Below are positions 30,011-38,112 of a stretch of DNA of 62,576 nt, piece after piece. Within the stretch, counting starts at the first letter, position 1. Each line of letters starts with the position of its first letter. Below the pieces are notes generated by a model. That model saw only the letters and a list, made by a program, of their open reading frames with translations, searched no databases and was not told the origin of the DNA. A program made the translations under genes and the position numbers. This DNA is from Crocinitomicaceae bacterium (GTDB lineage: Bacteria; Bacteroidota; Bacteroidia; Flavobacteriales_D; Crocinitomicaceae): assembly GCA_020436025.1 (NCBI GenBank), contig JAGQYP010000017.1, positions 1 to 62,576 on the forward strand. The letters are read 5' to 3'.

Positions 30011-30685
30011 ATGCTGAGTTTTATAGATAAATACCTAAGTAAAGAGTGGAAAGAATATCTCAACATCCACAAAGAACTTAAAGCCTACAAAAAAAACGAA
30101 ATCATTTTTCATGCCGGTGAGGAAGGGCATGGATTGTATGTTATTCTTTCTGGAAAAGTAAAAGTATCGTATCTGTAATTCAATGGTTCTGAAAGACTCA
30201 TTCGTTTGGCTACAAGTGGAGAACTTCTTGGTCATCGTGCTTTTGGCGGGAATTGGGAGTATCCTATTTCTGCTTTGGTCTTAGAGGATGTTGAAGTCTT
30301 GTATATTCCTTTAAAAGTATTTGAAACAATGGTGAAAGCTGATGCGAATTTCAGTTTTCATATGATGATGTTTTTTGCTGAAGAATTAAGAAAATCTGAA
30401 GCAAAAATCAAGCATTATCCGGTTAAAAATTTAGTTGCAAGAGCTGTACTGGATAATTATCGAGCTTTTGGATTTGTTGAGGAGTCAGACTCTAAAATAG
30501 ATCACACTTTATCTAGAAGAGATTATGCCAGTATGGCAGGGACCACTTACGAAACAGTTGTTCGAAGTTTGGCACAAATGAAAAAAGATCAAATCATCGA
30601 TTTTGAAGGAAAATCTATCCATATTTTAGATCTTGATAAATTGCAAAATCTTGCTCATCCACCCTATAAAAAAGCTAAGAAATAA
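30011..30685 (+). pseudogene. Crp/Fnr-type regulator interrupted by in-frame ochre codon
   Basis: ATG at 30011, 4 bases after moaA. The frame reads through a complete Crp/Fnr protein of about 224 residues except for a TAA at 30176-30178. Before it comes half the sensor barrel (HAGEEGHGLYVILSGKVKVSYL). Immediately after it the same frame continues FNGSERLIRLATSGELLGHR, exactly what a Crp-type barrel needs. The winged helix is intact (LSRRDYASMAGTTYETVVRSLAQ), with the FNR-like Glu and Arg of the recognition helix. No frameshift. A TTG at 30206 could start only a fragment. Either a recent nonsense mutation or a sequencing error. Confidence 0.75.
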
Positions 30686-30813
30686 ATCTAATTTCTTCTT
30701 CTTTTTTTAACGGACAATTTATGTTTACTTACATTTGATTTTGTTAAATAGCTTGTAGTCAGTTATTTATATATGTGTTTTTAAGAATAGTGACTTTCAA
30801 ATCACTAGAATTT

Positions 30814-30858
30814 ATAATCTATATCATATTCTCAATTGATTCCGGTTGATTATGTTTA
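30814..30858 (+). promoter_or_regulatory. FNR-like operator and promoter of nrdJ
   Basis: ATAATCTATATCAT at 30814-30827 (one mismatch in the left half) and TATGTTTA at 30851-30858, 30.5 bp from the centre. The predicted transcript has a leader of about 85 bases. The rest of the 263-base gap (30686-30948) holds nothing else I can identify. Confidence 0.55.
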
Positions 30859-30948
30859 AAAGAATCAAAAATCGCTGTCATCTCTAGATTCTTAAAAATT
30901 AATTTTAATCAGTTTATCAGTTCTGAAAATTTTAAAATACCGAGAATT

Positions 30949-33519
30949 ATGAAAGTAAAGGAAAATGAAAAAGAGGGACAGGCTCATGCTGATAAAAAGG
31001 TATTTAGTTATAAAAAAGTACTAGATAGTTGTTTGTCTTATTTTAAAGGAGATGAGCTTGCCGCAACCACTTGGATGAATAAATATGCATTGAAAAATCA
31101 GCAAGGAGATTTTGTTGAATTAACTCCTGATGATATGCATAAGAGAATGGCAAAAGAATTTGCTAGAATCGAGGAAAGGTACCAAAAGAAAGAGCTTCAT
31201 GAAGATCAACAAATCCATTTGTCTTCTTATGGGAAATTCAGAGAAAGCCTGGACAAAGAGAAAATCTATCAATTGTTTAAGGATTTTGATTATGTAATTC
31301 CGCAAGGGAGCGTGATGTCTGGTTTAGGGAATAAATATCAGTTGGCCTCTCTGTCTAATTGTGTGGTGATCCCTGAAATTCACGATTCATATGGAGGAAT
31401 CATGAGGGTAGACCAGCAATTGGTTCAATTATTTAAAAGAAGGTGTGGGGTTGGTGTGGATCTTTCTGGATTAAGACCAGCACATGCAAAAGTATCTAAT
31501 TCAGCAGGAACCACTTCAGGGGCGGTTTCTTTTATGGAGAGGTTTTCAAATACTACTAGGGAAGTTGCTCAAAATGGAAGAAGAGGAGCTTTGATGATTA
31601 CTATGGATGTTGCGCATCCGGATATTGAAAACTTTATCTCGATCAAGCAAGATTTAACCAAGGTTACAGGTGCGAATATTTCAGTTAGAATATCTGATGA
31701 ATTCATGGAGGCTGTTCGAAATAATAAAAAGTTCAAACTTCGATGGCCAATTGATTCGGAAGAACCACAGGTAGCAAAAAAAGTAAATGCAAAAGCATTA
31801 TGGGATAAAATAGTTCATTGTGCCCATCATACGGCTGAACCTGGAATCATTTTTTGGGATCGTCAACATTTGTACTCGACTTCATCGGTGTATCCTGGAT
31901 TTGAAAATGTGTCGACCAATCCATGTTCTGAAATCGCTATGCAAGGAGGGGATAGCTGTAGATTGATTGCCTTAAATCTTTATTCTTTTGTATCCAATCC
32001 TTTTACAAATCAAGCTCAATTTGATTTTGGTAAATTTTATGAATACACATACGAAACTCAAAGATTGATGGATGATCTTGTGGATTTGGAGTTGGAGGCA
32101 ATCGAGAAGATTAAAAGAAAAATTCAAAATGATCCAGAACCCGATGAGGTGAAAGTAGAGGAGTTGAAAACCTGGGAAATGTTGGAAAATGCAGGTAGAA
32201 AAGGTCGTAGGACTGGCTTAGGTTTTACTGCAATGGCTGATACTTTAGCGGCGATGGGGATGAATTACGATTCTGAAAAAGCTATTGAGTTTATGGAGTC
32301 CGTAATGAAAGAAAAATGCAGAGCAGAGTTTGATAGTTCTGTTGATATGTCAATCGAAAGAGGAAGTTTTGAAGGTTTTGATCCTGTGTATGAAAATATT
32401 TCAGAGTTCATCCAGATGATGAAAAAAGAATTGCCTTCGGTGTATGAAAGAATGATGGTTTTCGGTAGAAGAAATATTTCACTCAGTACCGTGGCGCCAA
32501 CCGGATCATTGAGTATGCTTGCTCAAACGTCTTCAGGAATTGAGCCAGTATTTCTTATGTCCTATAAAAGAAGAAGAAAATTAGGAAAGGAAGTGGATGA
32601 GTCAAAAGTTGATTTCGTAGATGAGTTGGGTGATAAATGGGAAGAATTCGATGTCTATCATCCAAAATTGAGATCATGGATGGAAATTTCTGGGAAAGAA
32701 AATTTAGATGAAAGCCCCTATTTTAAGTCAACAGCCAACGATATTGATTGGAAGAAAAGAGTTGAAATGCAATCGGTAATCCAAAAATATACAACGCATT
32801 CTATCAGTTCTACAATTAATTTACCTAGTGATGTTTCTACTGAAGAAGTAGGAGAAATTTATATGGATTCCTGGTTGCATGGATTGAAAGGGATCACAGT
32901 TTATAGAGATGGATCAAGAAATGGAGTTTTAATAACTGAAGATGCCAAATCCAACAATGAAATTATTGAAACGAAACCACCAAAAAGACCAGTGAAGTTG
33001 AATGCAGATGTACTCCGATTTCAAAATAACAATGAAAAATGGATTGCAGTTATTGGGCTATTACATGGAAAACCCTATGAAATCTTTACAGGAAAAGCTG
33101 AAGATTCTTTTTATTTACCCCATTGGGTAGAGTCTGGCTATATCATTAAAAATCACACGGATTCAGGTAAAAGTAGATACGATTTTCAGTATTGCGACAA
33201 AGAGCAATATAAAGTGACCATCGAGGGCTTGTCTAGATCATTTGATAAAGAATGTTGGAACTATGCAAAATTGATTTCTTCTGTATTGCGTCATGGAATG
33301 CCTTTACCATATGTTGTGGATTTGATCTCGAATTTGGATTTGCATCATGATAATATAAATACCTGGAAAGCCGGAGTTTCAAGAGCGCTAAAAAAATACA
33401 TAGCCAATGGAACTAAAGCGGTCGATCATCTTTGTCATGAATGCGGAGATGAAGAAGGTTTGATCTTTGAAGAAGGCTGCTTAAAATGCAAAAATTGTGG
33501 ACACACAAAATGCGGCTAA
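30949..33519 (+). CDS. nrdJ: Adenosylcobalamin-dependent (class II) ribonucleotide reductase
   Basis: 856 residues. Reductase barrel with SLSNCVVIPEIHDSYGGIM (first redox Cys, about 140), GVGVDLSGLRP, the finger-loop NPCSEIAMQGGDSCRL near 325 and the phosphate-binding APTGSLSMLAQTSSGIEP near 520. The C-terminal tail has zinc-ribbon-like cysteines CHECG ... CLKCKNCGHTKCG ending in the reducing pair. No effector ATP-cone is obvious at the N-terminus. Class II enzymes need B12 but not oxygen, so the gene lets the cell make DNA precursors while respiring nitrate. An FNR-like operator precedes it. Confidence 0.93.
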   Translation: MKVKENEKEGQAHADKKVFSYKKVLDSCLSYFKGDELAATTWMNKYALKNQQGDFVELTPDDMHKRMAKEFARIEERYQKKELHEDQQIHLSSYGKFRESLDKEKIYQLFKDFDYVIPQGSVMSGLGNKYQLASLSNCVVIPEIHDSYGGIMRVDQQLVQLFKRRCGVGVDLSGLRPAHAKVSNSAGTTSGAVSFMERFSNTTREVAQNGRRGALMITMDVAHPDIENFISIKQDLTKVTGANISVRISDEFMEAVRNNKKFKLRWPIDSEEPQVAKKVNAKALWDKIVHCAHHTAEPGIIFWDRQHLYSTSSVYPGFENVSTNPCSEIAMQGGDSCRLIALNLYSFVSNPFTNQAQFDFGKFYEYTYETQRLMDDLVDLELEAIEKIKRKIQNDPEPDEVKVEELKTWEMLENAGRKGRRTGLGFTAMADTLAAMGMNYDSEKAIEFMESVMKEKCRAEFDSSVDMSIERGSFEGFDPVYENISEFIQMMKKELPSVYERMMVFGRRNISLSTVAPTGSLSMLAQTSSGIEPVFLMSYKRRRKLGKEVDESKVDFVDELGDKWEEFDVYHPKLRSWMEISGKENLDESPYFKSTANDIDWKKRVEMQSVIQKYTTHSISSTINLPSDVSTEEVGEIYMDSWLHGLKGITVYRDGSRNGVLITEDAKSNNEIIETKPPKRPVKLNADVLRFQNNNEKWIAVIGLLHGKPYEIFTGKAEDSFYLPHWVESGYIIKNHTDSGKSRYDFQYCDKEQYKVTIEGLSRSFDKECWNYAKLISSVLRHGMPLPYVVDLISNLDLHHDNINTWKAGVSRALKKYIANGTKAVDHLCHECGDEEGLIFEEGCLKCKNCGHTKCG

Positions 33520-33525
33520 ACTTTT

Positions 33526-33554
33526 GGGTGGAGCTAAGGCTTCACCCTAATTTT
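33526..33554 (+). terminator. Rho-independent terminator of nrdJ
   Basis: Stem GGGTGGAGC / GCTTCACCC with loop TAAG, then TAA and a T-run, 6 bases after the nrdJ stop. It overlaps the last codons of convergent modC. Confidence 0.75.
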
Positions 33555-34394
33555 TTTCAAATCCAGATCTATTAAAATGATTTGACCAACCTGAAGTGTT
33601 GCAAATTTTTCTTTTGCAATCGGAGTAGTAATGATATTGCCAAATGCCGAGAAAGTAACTTCTCTAGTATCCGGATTTAAAGCAAGAATTCTTCCTTGTA
33701 TTGTTTTCTGATTTTCTCCAGATTCGATTTGTAAAACTTCTGAAACACTTCCTTGTTGAAGAACTTTTCCATCTTCTAGTTCAATTACTTTATTTGCTAG
33801 ATTCAGAATTTCAAGTTCATCATGACTCACCATAATAATAGTAAGCTGATACTTTTTATGTATCTCAATCAAGTATTCTTGAAGCTTTGTTCTAAGATCT
33901 AAATCTAAAGCAGAAAGAGGTTCGTCTAGAAATAAATATTTAGGCTTGGTTACAAGAGCACGCGCCAGTGCAACTCTTTGTTTTTGTCCTCCTGAAATAG
34001 TGTTGGGGTATTGATTTTGAATTTGATCTAATTCCGTTATTTCAAGAAGTTCCTTGATTAATTTTTGATCTTCATTTTTGTTTCCATATTCAAGATTTTG
34101 ACGCACTGTCATATTGGGAAACAAAGCATAGTCTTGAAAAACAAATCCAACATTTCTATTTTGAGTCTTTACAAAAGTTTTTGTCTCTGAGTTGTACCAT
34201 TCTTCCGAATCACTTGAAATCAACCCTTTGTCTGGTTTTTCCAATCCCGATAATAATCGAAGAAGTGTCGTTTTTCCAGATCCCGACTTCCCTTTGATGG
34301 CAACAAAATCACCTGTTTTGATGTGAATGGTGAATTCAGTTTCAAAAGCATTCTTCTTATGCCCCAATTTTTTAGAAATAGCGGCCTGAATCAT
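33534..34394 (-). CDS. modC: Molybdate ABC transporter ATPase
   Basis: 286 residues. Walker A GKSGSGKTT at about 33-41, ABC signature SGGQKQRVALARAL near 131, Walker B YLFLDEPLSALD near 150, switch His in MVSHDE. The C-terminal 65 residues are a MOP/TOBE-like molybdate-binding domain (KTIQGRILALNPDTREVTF). It energises molybdate import for the cofactor pathway in this island. The start overlaps the modB stop by 4 bases. The 3' end overlaps the nrdJ terminator. Confidence 0.9.
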   Translation of the reverse strand: MIQAAISKKLGHKKNAFETEFTIHIKTGDFVAIKGKSGSGKTTLLRLLSGLEKPDKGLISSDSEEWYNSETKTFVKTQNRNVGFVFQDYALFPNMTVRQNLEYGNKNEDQKLIKELLEITELDQIQNQYPNTISGGQKQRVALARALVTKPKYLFLDEPLSALDLDLRTKLQEYLIEIHKKYQLTIIMVSHDELEILNLANKVIELEDGKVLQQGSVSEVLQIESGENQKTIQGRILALNPDTREVTFSAFGNIITTPIAKEKFATLQVGQIILIDLDLKKIRVKP

Positions 34395-35062
34395 AAAAGA
34401 ACATTTTTATTTCCTTGTCTTCTAAAATATACAAGAAGGAGAATGAGAAACATAATTCCAAGGAGCATTCCAGAGTACTGATGAGCGGTTTGGTAGTCCA
34501 AAGATTCTACTTTGGAATAAATATCGATAGAAAGCACTCTAGTTTCATCAGGAATATTCCCTCCAATCATCAATACCACTCCAAATTCTCCGATAGTGTG
34601 AGCAAAGGTTAATACAATACCTGTGAGAATGGAGTTTTTGATATTGGGAAGTTCAATTTTTCTTAAAGTTTGAAATTTCGATTTCCCCATGGTAAAAGAT
34701 GCTTCAGCCAGGGAAGGAGGGAGGCTTGAAAATCCATTGGCTACTGGATGTACCATAAAGGGTAAACTATAAATAATCGACCCAATGACTAGTCCAGGAA
34801 ATGAAAATGCAAGTTGGAGTCCGAGAGTGTTATTGAAAAAACTACCAATAGCACTTTCTGGACTAAATGAAATCAACAAATAAAATCCAATTACTGTAGG
34901 TGGTAGAATCAAGGGTAAACTTACGATGGCCTCAACAACTGGTTTGAAAAGAGAATTGGATTTTGAAAGCCAGTAGCCAAGTGGTATCGCAATCAAAAGC
35001 AAGATCAAAGTCGTGCACAAGGCCAATTCTAAGCTGAGAAATATTGGAGACCAATCGAACAT
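34391..35062 (-). CDS. modB: Molybdate ABC transporter permease
   Basis: 223 residues with five or six membrane helices and the ATPase-contact EAA motif AEASFTMGKSKFQTLRKIELPN near 140 (shown by EASFTMGKSKFQ). Early motif SLPLILPPTVIGFYLL and HTIGEFGVVLMIGGNIP near 172 are typical of ModB. 27 bases after modA. Confidence 0.93.
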   Translation of the reverse strand: MFDWSPIFLSLELALCTTLILLLIAIPLGYWLSKSNSLFKPVVEAIVSLPLILPPTVIGFYLLISFSPESAIGSFFNNTLGLQLAFSFPGLVIGSIIYSLPFMVHPVANGFSSLPPSLAEASFTMGKSKFQTLRKIELPNIKNSILTGIVLTFAHTIGEFGVVLMIGGNIPDETRVLSIDIYSKVESLDYQTAHQYSGMLLGIMFLILLLVYFRRQGNKNVLL

Positions 35063-35089
35063 AGATTTGAAAGTACGAAAATAAATTAA

Positions 35090-35839
35090 TTAGGGTTTGG
35101 ATTCTGGTACTGAGTATCCATGTTTAAGCAAGATTTTCTGAGCAGTTTCAGAACTCAGAAAGGCATAGAATTCTCTGCAAATTTCCTTTTCCTTTGAGTG
35201 ATTTAAAAGTGCAACATCTTGTTGAATTGGTGTGTAAAGTGAAGGTTCAATTTCAATGTATCGACCTTTATTTTTCATGTCAGGAGAAGAGACTACGGAA
35301 AGTGCAGTAAACCCAATATCCACACTTCCACTTGAAATGAAAACATTGGTTTGGGAGATGCTTTCTCCATAAACTAGCTTGTCTTTTACTTTTTCGTAAA
35401 TCCCTAAATTTTTCAGACAATTCACACTTTGTTTTCCATAAGGTGCGGTTGCTGGATTGGCAATACCAATTTTTTGAATTTGATCTGAAGTCAATAGTTC
35501 AATTGAAGGCTCAATATTTTGACTTGTCCATAAAATCAATTTACCGATTGCATAAGTTTTAGGCTTTTCGATAGTTAGATCAGCTTTAAAAAGTTCTTCG
35601 GGATATTTCTGATTAGCAGCAATAAAAAGGTCAAAAGGAGCTCCGTTTTTAATTTGAGCATATAAATTTCCAGAGGAGTTGATGACGAGGTCAAATTCTA
35701 CATCATGGTCTTTTTTAAATTCCTCAATTAATTCTTCTGTAGCAAATTGCATGTTTGCAGAGGTTGCAATTCGAATTTTTTTCTCAGACTGACATCCGAA
35801 AAACATAATCAAAACCAAAAGAATGAGGAAATGCTTCAT
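35090..35839 (-). CDS. modA: Molybdate-binding lipoprotein
   Basis: 249 residues. Lipoprotein signal with lipobox MFFGC (Cys about 16). Periplasmic binding fold: ATSANMQFATEELIEEF after the signal, FDLFIAANQKYPEELF near 82 and SSGSVDIGFTALSVVSSPD near 175, all ModA patterns. First gene of modABC. I see no ATGAT-N4-ATCAT copy in its 134-base upstream gap, so its control may differ from its neighbours. Confidence 0.88.
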   Translation of the reverse strand: MKHFLILLVLIMFFGCQSEKKIRIATSANMQFATEELIEEFKKDHDVEFDLVINSSGNLYAQIKNGAPFDLFIAANQKYPEELFKADLTIEKPKTYAIGKLILWTSQNIEPSIELLTSDQIQKIGIANPATAPYGKQSVNCLKNLGIYEKVKDKLVYGESISQTNVFISSGSVDIGFTALSVVSSPDMKNKGRYIEIEPSLYTPIQQDVALLNHSKEKEICREFYAFLSSETAQKILLKHGYSVPESKP

Positions 35840-35922
35840 TTTAAAAGATTTCTAAATTAGAAAGAAACAAAGAAAAGGAAATCTAGCTTCTCTTCAGTTG
35901 AGTAGCATCATATTTCAGAAAA

Positions 35923-35950
35923 AAAAGTAGCCCATTACTGAGCTACTTTT
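35923..35950 (-). terminator. Rho-independent terminator of the nar operon
   Basis: Perfect 9-bp stem AAAAGTAGC / GCTACTTTT, loop of 10, with a T run on the minus strand. It is 24 bases after the narI stop and 84 bases before the modA start, so the nar and mod operons are separate. Confidence 0.85.
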
Positions 35951-35973
35951 AAAATTAAAATTGATTTTCAGGG

Positions 35974-37371
35974 TTAATGGTTTCTAGGTTTTCTACCAAC
36001 ATTATATCTTGTAGTTTTTCTAATTGTAGAACGATTCCAGTTCCAAATAACCACTTGGTATCTTCTCCATACATAATCAATTGGCGCTACCAAGAAGTGC
36101 ATGAATCTTGTGAATGGAATCAATGCGATCAAAACAAATGCAGAAATAATATGTATTTGAATCAATACTGGTGCTTGCATTACAGCTCCTAAATCAGGAT
36201 CAAATGAAAAGATTGATCTTAGGTAAGGAGTTAAAACTGCAGCGAACCAAGAAGATCCCCATCTTACAAAATAAGCAACTCCAATTCCAGAAACAATTTG
36301 AGTTAGTAGAATAGAGTAGACTACTAAATCCATTTTATTTGTAACTACTAATAAAGTTCCTGTAGACAATCTTCTTTTAATTAAAAGTACCAGTCCAAGT
36401 AATGCTAAAAGTGCAAATGAGAATGAGGCAACTTCAAGAATTAATAATCTTACAGGATGACCATTCCATGCGATTACCGCGGATGGTATCAAAAATGCGA
36501 TTAAGTGACCAAAGAAAAGAACCAAGAGTCCCCAGTGAAATGGTTGAGATCCCCAGAATAATTTCTTTCCTTCCAAAAATTGAGAAGAAAGAGAAGATAC
36601 TTTGTACCCCTTTCTTGTGTATCTGAAAATAGATCCCAAGATAAAAATTGCCAAAGCAACATAAGGCAATACTCCAAAGAATAAGAGTTTGGTCAGCCCA
36701 ATATTGTTTTCAAGAGCAAACATCACCCCATGAACAAGCCCACCTGCAATTAGTAAGAATGCGATGAAAGTCATTAAGTGTTCCTTTTTAGCATGAGGTT
36801 CCGGATAAATTCCATTTTCTTCCGAAATTCTTTTCACTTTTCTAGCAAAGAAGAGGATGTAAGCCGAAACTGCTATGATAATGATGAAAGTCCAAAAAGC
36901 CCAACTTTTCTCTTTGTCGGTTAGTTTGAACTCTTTTCCATCTGCAGCTCCTCCACCGGTAGCTACTCCCGTACCTCCAGCATCATTAGAAGCCACTTCT
37001 TCTTTGGCGCTTCCCAAATAATCAATAATGCTTGTAATTTCTCCTTCTGATAATTGAGGGAAAGCTGGCATTGGAGATTTGCTATATTCTTCAAAAATGC
37101 TGATAGCGTCTTCATCTCCAGAAGCGATGAGTTCACCTGAATTTGTTATCCATTTCAATAACCATTCTTTTTCTCTTTTTTCTGTAATTCCGGCTAATCC
37201 AGGTCCAACACCTCTTTGATCTGTAACTTTGTGACAGGCAGAACAGTTGGTTTCAAATAATTTTTGGCCATCATTTGCAAAACTGGTGCTTGACATCAAC
37301 ATAGAAAAGGACATGATAATGGCAGTGATTATCATATTTCCTGCTATCGTTTTATTTCTATTTTTTGACAT
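35974..37371 (-). CDS. narI: Cytochrome c-NarI fusion, nitrate reductase gamma subunit
   Basis: 465 residues, twice a normal NarI. Residues 1-33 are a signal sequence or anchor. Residues 34-125 form a monohaem cytochrome c domain: haem site CSACHK near 40 and candidate Met ligand in SPMPAFPQLSEGEI. A Gly-rich linker follows, then a membrane helix at about 158-176, then the five-helix NarI diheme b module. Its histidines match E. coli NarI: FHWGLLVLFFGH (two) and IHIISAFVLIALIPFTRFMH (two). The fused cytochrome would be periplasmic and could exchange electrons with the b hemes. Last gene of narC-G-H-J-I. Confidence 0.88.
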   Translation of the reverse strand: MSKNRNKTIAGNMIITAIIMSFSMLMSSTSFANDGQKLFETNCSACHKVTDQRGVGPGLAGITEKREKEWLLKWITNSGELIASGDEDAISIFEEYSKSPMPAFPQLSEGEITSIIDYLGSAKEEVASNDAGGTGVATGGGAADGKEFKLTDKEKSWAFWTFIIIIAVSAYILFFARKVKRISEENGIYPEPHAKKEHLMTFIAFLLIAGGLVHGVMFALENNIGLTKLLFFGVLPYVALAIFILGSIFRYTRKGYKVSSLSSQFLEGKKLFWGSQPFHWGLLVLFFGHLIAFLIPSAVIAWNGHPVRLLILEVASFSFALLALLGLVLLIKRRLSTGTLLVVTNKMDLVVYSILLTQIVSGIGVAYFVRWGSSWFAAVLTPYLRSIFSFDPDLGAVMQAPVLIQIHIISAFVLIALIPFTRFMHFLVAPIDYVWRRYQVVIWNWNRSTIRKTTRYNVGRKPRNH

Positions 37372-37396
37372 AACTTCTAATTTATAATTTGACTAA

Positions 37397-38101
37397 TCAC
37401 GCATTTATTTTTTCTGTGGAAGCTTTCTTTTCATCTTCATGAACTGAGCATGTGCTGCAGTTAGGTAAGAATGAGCTTAGAACATCTGGCTTCACTTCTC
37501 TTCCTTCGTATTTCTCTACTTTGAAATCTTTTTGGATTACTAAAAGAGTAGCTGCAATGGCATGTTGAAAGATGTTTTTATTTTCAAGATTTTCCTGAAT
37601 GATCACTTTTTGTTTTTTCTTCATGATCTTTGTTTTCAATTGCATTCGGGAAACATCAAACTCTTCCAACATTTTTTCAAGAGCTGGAGCAATTATTCTT
37701 GATGATAGTTCTTCCAAAAACTCCTGATCCTCTAGAATAGACATCAACTTTAAGACATTGGGAAGGTTATCAGCTAACTCTTCACCACAGTCATTGTTCG
37801 CCTTTCTTTGTTCTTCTTTCATATTGACCAAGAACTCTCCTCTTTTGTAATCTTCTGCAAAAAGAACATATCCGATGTCGAGATAGCAAATTGCTTGAAT
37901 ATGAAAGGTTCTTCCAAATATTTCCTCAATTTCGAATAGTTCTTTTTGATTTACTACATCAACAAAAGGGAGTAATTCTTTGTATGCTTCTGGGTATTTT
38001 TCCTTTAGCATATTGGCGCAATCATTCACCCGAGTTAGATAATCTTCTTTTGGATATCTGAACAAATTGGCTAATTGGCTATATTGAATTTTCTCTTTCA
38101 T
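37397..38101 (-). CDS. narJ: Nitrate reductase assembly chaperone NarJ
   Basis: 234 residues, all helical, TorD/NarJ family. It is placed between narH and narI as usual, with conserved features such as LFRYPKEDYL near 13 and HIQAICYLDIGYVLFAEDYKRGEFLV near 67 (shown by LDIGYVLFAEDYKRGEFL). NarJ binds NarG to guide cofactor insertion and membrane attachment and is not part of the final enzyme. C-terminus has a Cys-rich tail (CSTCSVH). Confidence 0.85.
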   Translation of the reverse strand: MKEKIQYSQLANLFRYPKEDYLTRVNDCANMLKEKYPEAYKELLPFVDVVNQKELFEIEEIFGRTFHIQAICYLDIGYVLFAEDYKRGEFLVNMKEEQRKANNDCGEELADNLPNVLKLMSILEDQEFLEELSSRIIAPALEKMLEEFDVSRMQLKTKIMKKKQKVIIQENLENKNIFQHAIAATLLVIQKDFKVEKYEGREVKPDVLSSFLPNCSTCSVHEDEKKASTEKINA

Positions 38102-38112
38102 TTTTCAAATTT

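Noticed and set aside
30686..30948. Cobalamin riboswitch before nrdJ
   Set aside because: I see no B12-box-like core or the needed stems; only the operator and promoter box are visible.
35840..35973. Operator copy before modA
   Set aside because: Only a lone ATCAT half (near 35907) is present; no partner half at the right spacing.
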